From: Tribonema minus
Lineage: Eukaryota; Sar; Xanthophyceae; Tribonematales; Tribonemataceae
Reading direction: 5' to 3'
Length of the DNA: 64,000 bases
Assembly: GCA_017506865.1 (NCBI GenBank)
Contig: JAFCMP010000547.1
Coordinates: forward strand, 496,001-560,000
Below, piece by piece: positions 52,557 through 60,989 of this stretch; the stretch's first letter is position 1, and each line of letters opens with the position of its first letter. Both the position numbers and the translations under genes were made by a program. The notes below the pieces were generated by a model that did not search any database, was not told where the DNA came from, and saw only the letters and a list, made by a program, of their open reading frames with translations.

Positions 52557-55500
52557 GCGGCGCGTCCACCCCCATGTGCGGCTGCAGCTCCAGCAGCAGG
52601 CGCGAGAGCATGATGCGCTGGCTCTCGGTCGTCCAGGCGTGGCAGAAGCGCTCGAGGCGCGCGCGCGCGGGCGGGGAGAGGTCCGCGCAGTGTTGTGCGT
52701 TCTCCTGCTCCGCGTCGAAGTCTGCGACGAGGCCCTACCGGGGGGTGAGGGGGGAGCGGGTGGGGGGTGGAGGGGTGGCGGGGCGGGGGGGGGAGGGGGA
52801 GGGGGGCATGGGGGAGGTGGACATCAGCGAAGCGCGTCACGCATGGTTAGATCTTGCCTGATTATTGATGTTGGTCGCCCTGAGGTGCATGAGCTTAACG
52901 CGCCATCAAATGTGATGATGACCCTCATTGCGCGAGGCTCTGCATGTTTGCAAGAACAGGCGTTGCGGGCCGCTGCAGAAGTAAATGCATGAATCATGAG
53001 AACACTCTCACTCGCCTCAATGTCTGCCACGACGCGGTGCGCGCCCCTGCACGCGCGCTCCACGGGGGTCATGCGCATCGCTGCCGCCCGCTCAGTTCAT
53101 GAATTCACAAACGTGGATTCACTCACTCAATGTCCGCGTCATGCATGGCTGCCGTGCGCTCAATCGATAAGTTCACAAATGTGGATTCACTCACCGCAAT
53201 GACCGCCATCATGCGGTGCGCGCCCCTGCACACGCGGTGCGTTCAATTCACAAATGTGAATTGACTCAGTTGTGAATTCACTCACCTCAATGTCCGCCAT
53301 GACGCGGTGCGCGCCCCTGCATGCGCGCTCTACGGGAGTCCTACGCATCGCTGCCGCGCGTTCGCTGGCGCTGCCCTCTAGCAGCTCGTTCAGCCTATCG
53401 CTTATCCAGCCGGACCTGCGGGAAACAGAATAAATACCATTTCATTTTCATGTGCCTGTTCATGATGGCGTGAAACGAGTCACACATTCATGCGATGGAC
53501 AGAACATCATTGATTCGTTTTGATGCCGGCACACTGAGTGCATGATTTGTTTCACAGGTGCACGGGCTCAGTCACATATTTATGTGTGAACTTTGAACCA
53601 CATGCTCGCTGGCGCTGCCCTCTAGCAGCTCGTTCAGCCTGTCGCTGATCCAGCCGGACCTGCGGAAAGCAGAAAAAGCTCATTTACAGTTGCCTGTTCA
53701 TTGAACGCGTGAAATGAGTCACGCATTCATGTGACCGACAGAACATCATCTCCTGCCGGCACAGAGAGTGCATGACTTGTTTCACAGGTGCATGGGCTCA
53801 GTCACAGTGTGTAAACTTTGAACCACATGTTCGCTGGCGCTGCCCTCTAGCAGCTCGTTCAGCCTGTCGCTGATCCAGCCGGACCTGCGACAAGGAGAAC
53901 AAGCTCATCTTAAGTGCACGTTCATTGGATGGCATGAATTGATTCACATGTGCATGTCACCTACAAACACATCCCTTCAATGCCTGCGCACTGATGGCAT
54001 GATTTGATCCACAGTTTCATGGTCTTGACGCCAGGCTGGGAGCACGATCATCGCATGTCGACGACAGCCCGCAGCAGCAACGCGCACTCACATGATATAC
54101 TTTGAAGTAGTGAGGGTTGCATCAAGATTCAATGATATGATTAGGGTCAGCAAACCAGTGTTTGGGAGTACGGTTGAGCACCCTTTGTCGTCCTCCGGAT
54201 GGCCGCAATTAGGAACCTCTGCGTGCCACGAATGATCTTCATTGCTGAGTACCAGATTCCAGGGTGAACTTTAGGGATGTTTTAGGGCAAGACACCTGTC
54301 GTCCTCTTCCAGATTGGCCGCAATGAGGAACCTCTCAGTCACCAGCCGCGTGGACCAGTCCGTGTTGTCCTCCTGCTGCTCCTCATAGGCGTGCTGGGAT
54401 CCGCGTCGGCAGTACACCTGCAGCAACACCAATATCATAGCGTGGATGACTTCAACTTTAACTTCCCAACAGTTTGGAGGCTTTTTGTGGGTACGGACAG
54501 CTGTGTACCTCTTTTGGTCACTTAGGGCATTGTACATGATACCCGACAACAAAGTAGACATTTCGGGGATGTCATGACTACAAGAATTTGGCAACAGCAT
54601 ACTGATGGCTGGGAGCGTCACCCCCAACTTCAACTTCAAAGACTGAGAGCGTCACCGCTTGTACGCACGCTGCGTTGGGAGTACACCTGCACCAACCACA
54701 ATTCCATACTATCGATTACGGAGTATGTGATGACTACATGCATGAGCGATGGCAGGACACGAAGGGTGAGAGCGGAACTGTTATTTGGAGTGCTAACTGC
54801 ACTGGCAGTGCAGCGAGCATCAAGAAGTACTTGCGCACTCATCTCGCTTCTAATCTTGCTTGAAGGCACCTTGACACCCATCGGTGTGGTGTCAGGCGCC
54901 CTTGCCTAGACCTCACACACGGCGGATGAGAGAAATTGTGTTCCGCAGCTTCGACTGTCATACATTTAATAAGGAAAACCGCGCCCTAGACTGCCTTGAA
55001 AACAGTACACTGCATGAGTGCACAATTGAAACTTTGCAGTGCCATTCGAATACGAATGCACTGCCGCACATGAGCTGCCAGTATCTGACTGCCTACTGAC
55101 GCTATGACGGGCCCTCAGGGCCCCCTACAAGTACATGTCCAGGACCACATGACCTTCAGCTGTATGCCTAGCAACACTTGCCTGTGTTCAACAAAGCAGA
55201 CTGTTGCTGGAAAACTCTCTGACAAAATGGCAGAGCAGATCACCCATATTAGAGCCTGTTGACACAGCACATGCGTCTGCACGATCCACAGCGCACGCGC
55301 GACAAGCAAGATGTCTCGCCCGGGCACTCGTATACATGCCTGCCTGCAGCACGAATACTGCCTTTGTAAAGGTCAACTTCAAGTTCAACTTCAAGAGCAC
55401 TATACGTACCTGTCCAGTGTACTTGAGCTGGCTCTTGGCGTCCGACATGGCGGCCTTGAGTACACGCACCCACATCTGGCACGAGGGCTCCGTTGACGCC

Positions 55501-57131
55501 TTCAGCACCATGGACTTGGCGGAGGCGCTCTCCTTCTGCAGCAGCAGCAGCAGCAGTGACGGCGGCGGTGGCAGCAGCGGCAGCAGCATCAGCAGCAGCG
55601 GCGGTAGCAACAGCAGCAGCATCAGCAGCAGCGGTGGTGGCAGCAGCCGCAGCGGCAGTGGCGGCAGCGGTAGCAGTGGCGGCGGCGGCAGCAGCAGCGG
55701 CAGCGGCAGCAGCGGCGGCGGCGGTATCAGCACCGGCAGCGTCGGCAGCGGCGGTGGCGGCAGCAGCAGCAGCGGCAGCAGCAGTAAGAAGAGGTCCACC
55801 AAGTGGAGGCAATCAGCGATTCATGATAATCTCATCACTCGAAGCAGCTGACAGGCAAACCTGAGAAGCGGCTGCACTTTGCAGCAGCGGCAGGCTGCCT
55901 GCTGTGGGGATTAGGGTCAGGGCTAGGGTTAGGGTACCCTGAGCTCAAGCGGCACAACAGATGCACTGTCTTCTCGTCAGCAGCAGCAATAAGTGCATCG
56001 AGCAACGGGCACAGCAGTCGTGCAGCCAATGCGATAGACTTTCCTCAGGAGACGCAACACCGCTGAGTCCAGGAAGAATAATGATGGGTACGGAAAAACC
56101 AACATCCAAGGCAATCTGGGCAACACGCACTCTGAGAGGCACGTCCGCCGCAGCAGTGCGCACACACCGCGCACCTATGCCTTGCAGCAGCGCTAGTCGC
56201 AGCAAACAGTGATCCGACTGGTGTGAGGTCAAGTAGACCCTCCGTGTAACGTGGTCCACATTTTGATGCATATACAATGCAGCCGTGAGCTGTACGTCAA
56301 GTTCGCTCTGATGCACAGGCTCCACAGACGCTGTAAGCTTCGCGAATGCGCCACTTGCTGCACCACCTTGGGCTTACCTGACATGTTGTTCAATTGCAGC
56401 AGCAGTAGCAGTGAGTGAACCAGTTTTTCAGGCAACCCATTGCACTGCTTTGCCACAATGGCGCCTCTGCTGCTACTACATTGACACGCTGCTGCAACAT
56501 GGCAAAATGGAAGCAACAAGCTGCCCGCCCGCTGCCTGCTGCCGCACCCAGGTGTCATTCCAAGCACTCTGACGACCTTCAGCAGCAGCAGGACCCTCTT
56601 ACGCTTCTCGTGCAGCAACGGCAAAAACCCGCAGTGCTATTACAGCCTACAGCTGCAGTCACTGCATTGTTGGTGTCAAGCAGCAGCAGGCGACACACCA
56701 GGGCGTATGCGAAGTGAAGTACGAGTGCAAGTTGCTTCAATCACAGCATACTGCACCTAGACTCATGTAAGAAGAAGTCTAACGACAACAGAAAATTCCC
56801 TCAACTCACGCAGTCAACAGCAAAAGCCCTCCCTCCAGCCTTGTGCTCCACGGATTGTACATCCCGAGCAAGGTCCAGGGTCAGCTCCGGGTTGCCCAAC
56901 TGCCAGTCCCTTCTTGTGGTGTAGCAGGTGAAGTAGCCCTGCTCATAGGTGAAGAACTTTGTCACGGGCTTTTTCTTGAAGAGCAGGCTGCCTGCTGGCT
57001 GCACCTCCAGAGGGCCTTCCAGCTTTTCCTCCATGCTGCTTGCAGCTCAGGTCAGAAAGGTTATGAATTTACGTATGCGAGTCCGGCTTGACCGGGATCT
57101 GCGGGACAGCAGAGGACGTGCTGTCTGCCAT
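41997..57131 (-). CDS. PH-domain protein with helical middle and low-complexity tail (14 exons)
   Basis: Gene-level entry. About 1,450 residues: a 20-residue start, a PH domain (exons 1-3), roughly 600 residues of Ala/Leu-rich helical sequence, and a 721-residue disordered tail ending in a stop. The PH call rests on GSLLFKKK...FFTYEQGYFTCY, later FAVDC, and the closing helix CQMWVRVLKAAMSDAKS with its invariant Trp. PH domains bind phosphoinositides or proteins at membranes, so a membrane-associated role is inferred. A PH domain followed by a helical region ending in GLDAVALEQ...VIEMDVRHW is loosely like exocyst Exo84-type proteins, but I would not name it. Junctions from exon 1 to the 47,958 exon agree in phase; the junctions around the 47,023, 46,181 and 44,448 exons do not fully agree and may hide another exon. 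Confidence 0.62.
44448..44550 (-). CDS. PH gene exon 13 (tentative)
   Basis: tgtgcag|CAGGCG to CTTGCGA|GTGACT; QATQEAAAAAAAAALGGVAV then an Ala run and IRASLA. End phase 1 does not match the next exon in phase 0. Confidence 0.42.
44890..45885. repeat. Large imperfect inverted repeat
   Basis: Left arm about 44,890-45,330, right arm about 45,440-45,885, spacer about 110 bp. Shared blocks include CTGCTGCCAGCAG, GATGCCGCTTTC/GGTGCCGCTTTC, AAGCACGGCC and AGTAGGAGCAGCAGCAGC. The left arm is open on the plus strand; the right arm shows the same peptides (RCCQQ.LAG..N.L.AHIPLS) on the minus strand. Lies in a PH-gene intron. Confidence 0.75.
45888..46050 (-). mobile_element. Dispersed ~170-bp element copy
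   Basis: Frame reads MVALFDSWPIAAAVATTVIG; the last part has a small shift. In a PH-gene intron. Confidence 0.65.
46181..46372 (-). CDS. PH gene exon 12
   Basis: ttgcacag|CTGCTG to GCGCGAG|GTATGT, 64 residues: LLRWTERFMASPPPELLDAF, AGAAALHLRLYDHLRTCLKL. Four 5'-edge copies (LLRWTERF-like) lie upstream between 46,470 and 46,930; a 3'-edge trace lies at about 46,045-46,070. Confidence 0.68.
46470..46930 (-). repeat. Tandem 5'-edge copies of PH gene exon 12
   Basis: Four copies (about 46,480, 46,640, 46,775, 46,890) with the acceptor and LLRWTERF.AAF-like starts, all upstream of the intact exon. Confidence 0.75.
47023..47095 (-). CDS. PH gene exon 11 (tentative ends)
   Basis: cgccag|CCGCTG; encodes PLLQSDAGLAIASQLLHATN then ISTS. 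The donor TTCTT|GTGACC leaves phase 1, which does not fit the next exon, so the end is uncertain. Confidence 0.48.
47250..47820 (-). repeat. Tandem 3'-edge copies of PH gene exon 10
   Basis: Copies ending in TTGCAG|GTGA.. or close variants at about 47,755, 47,640, 47,475, 47,385, 47,318 and 47,250. The first keeps AASSATPKLSGALQ; later ones keep only the last 20-30 bases. Confidence 0.75.
47958..48056 (-). CDS. PH gene exon 10
   Basis: cgttcag|GTCCGC to ATGCAG|GTGAGT. VRKDCAVIEMDVRHWQEASA and PKLNGAMQ. Six or so progressively shorter 3'-edge copies follow to 47,250. Confidence 0.7.
49269..49475 (-). CDS. PH gene exon 9
   Basis: ggcgcag|GTGACG to GAACAG|GTCAGA, 69 residues: TTALLDAVVQWRNAQPATLP, VALRLVTLYVAALISQAGH, GGDRGLDAVALEQ. 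A 5'-edge copy lies upstream (49,580-49,690), a 3'-edge trace downstream near 49,110-49,145. Confidence 0.7.
49760..50570 (-). repeat. Tandem 3'-edge copies of PH gene exon 8
   Basis: Five copies at about 50,458-50,560, 50,288-50,395, 50,108-50,175, 49,920-49,990 and 49,800-49,830, spaced about 150-190 bp. Each keeps the exon end and the GGCGAG|GTGCGT-like donor; the ones farther away are shorter or internally deleted. Confidence 0.8.
50641..51016 (-). CDS. PH gene exon 8
   Basis: tcgtgcag|GTGCCT to GGCGAG|GTGCGT, 125 residues: LQSLATNCSLVFLGLMTAAA, RDIEAFSIRRAEYVDRGIAQ and AEAFWRAGAAVSVGEALFSG. Five further copies of its 3' edge with donor follow downstream to 49,760. Confidence 0.7.
51333..51487 (-). 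CDS. PH gene exon 7
   Basis: tgtgcag|GACGCG to GGCTGCG|GTGCGT. Helical: AAAAEVEQRWSAAVAALCRG and LAEPLIGTLEEGL. Phase 0 to 2. Confidence 0.66.
51786..51816 (+). repeat. CCCTAA block
   Basis: Four to five perfect CCCTAA units within an intron of the PH gene. Similar short blocks stand at about 4,935, 10,278, 15,255, 29,207, 30,074, 41,726, 47,118 and 48,799. Confidence 0.75.
51982..52152 (+). mobile_element. Dispersed ~170-bp element copy
   Basis: Frame reads MALFDSWAIAAVAATTVIGG. It abuts an inverted copy of exon 37 of the ELM2/PLU-1 gene. Confidence 0.68.
52153..52370 (+). repeat. Inverted copy of exon 37 and flanking introns
   Basis: Plus-strand GLESLLSEPRERLDPCVQMR followed by GTTCAG|GTGACTCTCC and the second donor copy, then tgaattgaatgtgaacaca and gactgacttctggtgcacaag, matching 8,650-8,851 in reverse. 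Together with the adjacent dispersed element the shared segment is about 350 bp. Confidence 0.78.
52396..52734 (-). CDS. PH gene exon 6
   Basis: cggtag|GGCCTC to TTGCAG|GTGACT, 113 residues: GLVADFDAEQENAQHCADLS, RIMLSRLLLELQPHMG, a poly-Gly run from a GCC repeat, then VETVVRAVTPIAEGERIDIR. Phase 0. Confidence 0.7.
53010..53270 (-). repeat. 3'-edge copies of PH gene exon 5
   Basis: Copies near 53,019-53,085 and 53,195-53,240, with a trace at about 53,130, all carrying the exon end (RACRGAHRV.ADIE in the best) and its donor. Confidence 0.72.
53286..53415 (-). CDS. PH gene exon 5
   Basis: ttcccgcag|GTCCGG to ATTGAG|GTGAGT. SGWISDRLNELLEGSASERA and RACRGAHRVMADIE. Two 5'-edge copies lie upstream (53,605-53,670; 53,832-53,895) and 3'-edge copies downstream (53,010-53,270). 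Confidence 0.74.
53605..53895 (-). repeat. 5'-edge copies of PH gene exon 5
   Basis: Two copies (53,605-53,670; 53,832-53,895) with acceptor and RSGWISDRLNELLEGSASE, more similar to each other than most intron sequence; a longer unit of about 227 bp including intron is repeated. Confidence 0.8.
54296..54417 (-). CDS. PH gene exon 4
   Basis: gctgcag|GTGTAC to GACGACAG|GTGTCT. VYCRRGSQHAYEEQQEDNTD and RLVTERFLIAANLEEDD. A degraded 3'-edge copy lies downstream at 54,180-54,235, and an inverted fragment at 44,807-44,842. Confidence 0.7.
55410..55535 (-). CDS. PH gene exon 3 (PH domain, C-terminal helix)
   Basis: ctgctgctgcag|AAGGAG to GGACAG|GTACGT, 42 residues. MVLKASTEPSCQMWVRVLKA includes the PH helix Trp. 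The acceptor tract is an expanded CTG/CCG repeat of about 260 bp (55,536-55,800). Confidence 0.72.
55536..55800. repeat. CTG/CCG trinucleotide repeat before an acceptor
   Basis: GCAGCAG/GGCGGC repeat of about 260 bp. On the gene strand it is a CTG/CCG run ending ctgctgctgcag|AAG, so it supplies the polypyrimidine tract of PH gene exon 3. Confidence 0.7.
56810..57035 (-). CDS. PH gene exon 2 (PH domain, strands 1-6)
   Basis: gcaagcag|CATGGAG to GACTGC|GTGAGT. Contains EGPLEVQPAGSLLFKKK, KFFTYEQGYFTCYTTRRDW and AGGRAFAVDC, the normal PH strand order. Phase 0 at the end. Confidence 0.72.
57073..57131 (-). CDS. PH gene exon 1 (start)
   Basis: ATG at 57,131 gives MADSTSSAVPQIPVKPDSH then CATAC|GTAAAT in phase 2; the C that opens the next exon completes Thr, giving an in-frame join into MEEKLEGPL. 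The short Ser/Pro-rich start is plausible but not proven; the downstream ATG at 57,034 is the alternative start. Confidence 0.5.
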
Positions 57132-57611
57132 CGATTCCACTCGCCACGTCGTGGAACGCTGAAGCCAGTCGTGATGCAACACAAAAAAAAACACAGCATT
57201 CAAGTTCAAACAGAGCTGACGCGCCTGCTTTTGAAGTTGTTCTCCGAACCTGTTGATTTCAATACCATCATCCTTCATCGCGACGCCTTGACGGCCACGT
57301 GACAGCGATTGAACTGCTGGCGCTCCTCCACCTGGTCGGGTGGAAGTGTGTAGTACCAGAGGTCACCTGAGAGACCTCCCGCACTGCCTCGGCTTTGGGG
57401 CGCTTGCGCCGCCAGCATCAGAGGGCTAGCTGACAAGGGTGGCGCACTTGCGCTGTCGCGGCAACTCAGGTAAGAACAGAAAGATGTTCAGAAAAGATCT
57501 TGCCCAGGTTCGAATTCCCCCCTTGGTCGCAGTGTGTGCGCTTGACCAACGACGCCGAGGATTCAAGCTCCGTGTTCACTGTGGGCAGAAATTACTCCGA
57601 TGCTCGGTCTC

Positions 57612-57817
57612 TCAAGGGCAGCCCTGAAATTTGAGTTGTGCATTTGGAGGCTTTGATCTGTCGGAGGCTTGGGCCTGTTCCCGCCGCAGGCTCCGGACAA
57701 TTCTGAAGTCGGATTCTATATCGTTGGTCACTTTCAGCTTTCTGTCGAGTTCAAAAGCAAGGCAGCGCTTTGTTCGACCATGCAAGTCCTGATAAGGCGC
57801 GACTAGAAGTACCTTCA
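57612..57817 (-). CDS. Orphan exon-like ORF with stop
   Basis: aatgaag|GTACTT opens VLLVAPYQDLHGRTKRCLAF, ELDRKLKVTNDIESDFRIVR and a basic end, stopping at TGA. Composition looks coding, but no family was recognised and no partner exon was found. It lies just upstream of the PH gene start; it may be the terminal exon of a gene further right or a remnant. Confidence 0.33.
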
Positions 57818-58104
57818 TTCTTCATTGAGGTTACCTTAAACACATGCTGTGCATTTGCTACTGCCAACTGCTACAGTAGGTGCAACAGAATTGGGACTGC
57901 TCTAATTGCGTCAAAATGCTCAGCTTGACCCAAACATATGCTGACTCACTCTGCATTAATTCTCTCTCAAGCGCTGGCCTCTCTTGTGTGTTGCATGTCA
58001 CACAGGCTGAGTCTGTTGCCCCCCGAAACCCGCACATGCGCTGGCAGCTGCTGCAAAGTCACCGGCGGCATAAACTCTACAGCAGCAATGGGTCAGCAAC
58101 ATCA

Positions 58105-58575
58105 TCAGCAAACATCATGGCAGCAGGCGAGCCGCGGGTCACACTGCACGATGTGAACCGTGCTGAGACGCTGCAGTCCTGAGCGCGTTCGCGGAGGCAG
58201 GTGTTTGGGCACACTGTGCGCAAGCTCCGCACCACTACACACGCAAGCATGGCGCAGCTGCAGCGCTTGACTTGGAGAGGCCTGCGCGTGCGCAGTGTAG
58301 CGCGAGGCACCACGACGCATGAGGTGCCACCTATCATCCGCTGCGCTGACAATAGGGCCTGGTGCAGACTTACCTGCCATCGAGTACATCAATCAGGCGA
58401 TTGGCCTCTCGCTCTCATCGTCAGAGTGGATGTGTGCGTCCTAATAGCCTATGCCTATAAGTACGATCCCAACGTCCCGCATGCAACGCACGATCTGTGT
58501 ACGTGGCGTACGCCAACAGTGTCGAGGATGTCATGTACGCTGGCCGCTGCTACCAGACGTAGCTGACAGCCTGCC
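58105..58575 (+). pseudogene. CBP/p300-type HAT domain, N-half, degraded copy
   Basis: Plus-strand copy of the segment intact on the minus strand at 58,550-59,110. It opens with GEPRVTLHDVNRAETLQ and then a stop; fragments such as DVCVLIAYAYKYDP and NARSVYVAYANSVEDV appear in shifting frames. It is an inverted duplicate with frame breaks; not expected to encode a working domain. Confidence 0.55.
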
Positions 58576-59110
58576 AAGCCGGGGCACTCCACAAATATGC
58601 GGTCTCACATCTCACCCTGCGGGTGTGTTCGAGGTAGACGCCAATTACCTCCTGGTATATATGGCTGCGAACCGCGTCCGGGTATACGTACTCGACGCTG
58701 TCGACGTACGCTGCATACACGGACTTAGCGTTGCGAGCAGGAGCGCTGGGGCCGTACTCGTATGCGTACAACATCACAACGCACACATCTACGCCGTCGA
58801 TGCGCGCAAACAGCCCAATGGCCTTTATGGTGTAGCTGATGGTACAGGGCAGATCCGCACCAAGCCCCGCCCTGAACATGTGCTGAATGATAATCGGCAC
58901 GTCACAAGTCCTAGTGCCGCTTGCCAGCACGCGCACGCTCAGGTCCCCCTCGTTGAGCGCTGCTGCGGCAGCCTGCGCGCGTAGTCGTCAAGAGCTTGAG
59001 TACACCGTGCCCGAACACGCGAACGCGCTGAGGACATTGTGCTGCAGCGTCTCAGCACGGTACACATCATACACTGTGACCCGTGCCTCGCCTGCCGCCA
59101 CCGCCACTGC
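58550..59110 (-). CDS. CBP/p300-type histone acetyltransferase (KAT11) domain, N-half
   Basis: The open part (58,550-58,936) encodes RVLASGTRTCDV, AIGLFARIDGVDVCVVMLYA, YEYGPSAPARNAKSVYAAYV, DSVEYVYPDAVRSHIYQEVI, GVYLEHTRRVRCETAYLW. This follows the p300/CBP and plant HAC order: F..IdGVDvC, EyG...P..N...VYi.YlDSV.yf.P, vYhEiLIgYLey, and the Trp of IWACPP (here LWSAP). Such domains acetylate histones in the nucleus. The 5' part (GEARVTVYDVYRAETLQ at about 59,100) is followed by a stop in frame, so a splice or break lies between. It may be a gene fragment rather than a full gene. Confidence 0.62.
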
Positions 59111-59189
59111 CACCCCCACTGCCTCCGCCTCTGCTGTCCGGTGCTGCTGCTGCTGCTGGACAGCAATGAGGACGTCAGAAGTAGCCGCA

Positions 59190-59588
59190 TGGGCACCGGT
59201 ACTTCCGCTCAGGAGCTGCGCGCGCTGCTGCTGCGCTTCTGCACTGCGGCTGAGCATCAGCAGGAGAACCTGGCTGTGGTGCTGTTGGCACGTCTGGGCA
59301 AGCCGCTGGAGGGTGTGCGGGCGAGTTCATTGTGGCAGGATGCTGTGCGCCAGCACGGCAACGCCGGGCTCCAGGTGAATGCTGGCTTGTGCGTGGACCT
59401 TTACCGATGCCCCCCTGCCTGAGGGGCCCATTGGCGTGCAGGATACGTGCCTTCAGGCCCTAACGTCGCTGGGGTGTCAGTCGGACACATTACGCCTCGC
59501 GAAATACGTGTACACCACGGCGTCGCTGCTGTACCACTGCCAGACCCAACAGAAACTCCACCTGGGGGTTGCACTGTCTGCGACGTGA
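59190..59588 (+). CDS. CBP/p300-type HAT domain, C-half (plus strand)
   Basis: AQELRALLLRFCTAAEHQQE, LAVVLLARLGKPLEGV, then after a frame change or intron near 59,370-59,400, DAPLPEGPIGVQDTCLQALT and SLGCQSDTLRLAKYVYTT, LLYHCQTQ. The last part parallels the KAT11 end in p300 and HAC (D.R.AFL.L...H...L.sLRrAk.sTm..ly.L). Mirrors the minus copy at 59,626-60,310, with which it forms an inverted repeat. Could be an exon of a plus-strand HAT gene with the degraded N-half at 58.1 kb, or another fragment. Confidence 0.5.
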
Positions 59589-59625
59589 ATTGAGCACTTT
59601 GCACTCCACACGGTGGCAGTGGTTT

Positions 59626-60310
59626 AGAGCAACGCCGTGGTGTACTTGGCCATGCGCAGAGTGTCCGTCTGACACCCCAGCGATGTCAGCGCCTGCAGGC
59701 ACGTATCCTGCGCGTCGATGGGCCCCCCAGGCAGGGGGGCATCAGGGTCCGCGTACGCCCCCGCATCCGCCCGAACCCCCCGGCGCTGCCGTACTCGCGC
59801 ACAGCAGTCTGCCACATGTCCTCGCCCGACGCACCATCCAGCGGCTTGCCGCCCTGCCAACGGCACCACAAAGTGGTTGTTCTACTTGTCATTCACAGCG
59901 GCGCACAGGCGCAGCAGCTGGGCAGCGCGCGCATGCAGCTCCTTCAAGTTGGCATAGCTACCAGCCGCAGCAGAGCGGTCCTTCTTAGTAATACGCTCCT
60001 CATCACGCTGCCGCACCTGATGCACGAGCTCTGTAGGCCAGCAGTCCCCCTCGATAAGCACAGGGGCCACTGGCCGGCAGTCCGCCCCCGGGGCCCCCCT
60101 GCCCTCCCCCTGCAGCAGCTTCAGCCTGAGATCCACCACCCGCCACAGAGCCCCCCCCCCCCCCTCAGGCTGCTCTGCCGATTGCTCCACCACGGCAAAA
60201 GTGGGCGACGTACCGGGATTGGGCATTGCACGCAGCGTCTCAGCTTTGTGCGCGGCGACCCGTGACTCGCCCGCCGCCCCTTGTGACGCCGCTGATGCTG
60301 GTGCTGCCTC
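59626..60310 (-). pseudogene. CBP/p300-type HAT domain, C-half (minus strand, broken)
   Basis: Encodes GESRVAAHKAETLRAMPNPG, PVLIEGDCWPTELVHQVRQR, KELHARAAQLLRLCAAVNDK, then an in-frame TAG, then NHFVVPLA and GKPLDGASGEDMWQTAVREY, and, after a frame change, DAPLPGGPIDAQDTCLQALT and DTLRMAKYTTALL-stop. EGDCWP corresponds to EGD(F/Y)WP of p300/HAC. The stop at the FFV-like strand and the frame change suggest a pseudogene, although a 40-bp intron could remove the stop. Confidence 0.52.
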
Positions 60311-60989
60311 TACGGCTGCTGGTGCTGCTACTCGCACCTTTGCCGGCTGCTGACTGGCAGCAGTGGCGGTGGCAGCGGCACTTGCAATAAATCAGGACTG
60401 ATTTTCATTCCCATCTACAATGTGTACATGCCCATTTGCATTGCCGCTGTGATCACGTGACTGTTGTGGCTTTCCCCTGCAAATGATGCTGAGATAATGA
60501 TGACATGCACGACAACCATTAGTCGAAGTCTGCAACTCACACGAAGTGGTTCATTTGGAGGCTGTTGATGAGGTGTATTTCAAAAACAACGTCAACGAAG
60601 TAAACCAGTTGGTGGCTGGACTTAATCAACAGCCTGAAAGAGCTATTTGTTGGCATCCTTGGGCACAAACAACCTAAAGCACGAGCTTGCTGGTCCCCAG
60701 CTCCCTTCTGACCATGTTGACAACTGCTTAGCATTGCAGTCGAGTGTAAGCAAGGAGGTCTAGGCCCCCCCGATAAAGCGCACCAACACAGTGTGATATG
60801 TCTTCTGGCACTATGGTGCTCCAGAGCACGCTCTTTGTGCATGCACAAATCGAGTCAGCACGCCGCACATCGGCACTGGACTGTACAAGCCCTTAACTGA
60901 CAGGTGCGCAAAGCACCGTGTTGATGCTCAGCTCTGCGACCTAGGTCAATCAACCTGCACAAGACAAATATTGCTCAGGATGCCGGTCT

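Noticed and set aside
55188..55802. Leu/Pro-rich N-terminal extension of PH exon 3
   Set aside because: Open frame is produced by a CTG/CCG repeat; exon 2 joins exactly at the ctgcag acceptor, so the tract is intronic.
55945..56325. 126-codon minus-strand ORF with hydrophobic stretches
   Set aside because: Lies in the intron between the two PH-domain exons, which join perfectly without it; no splice sites or family.
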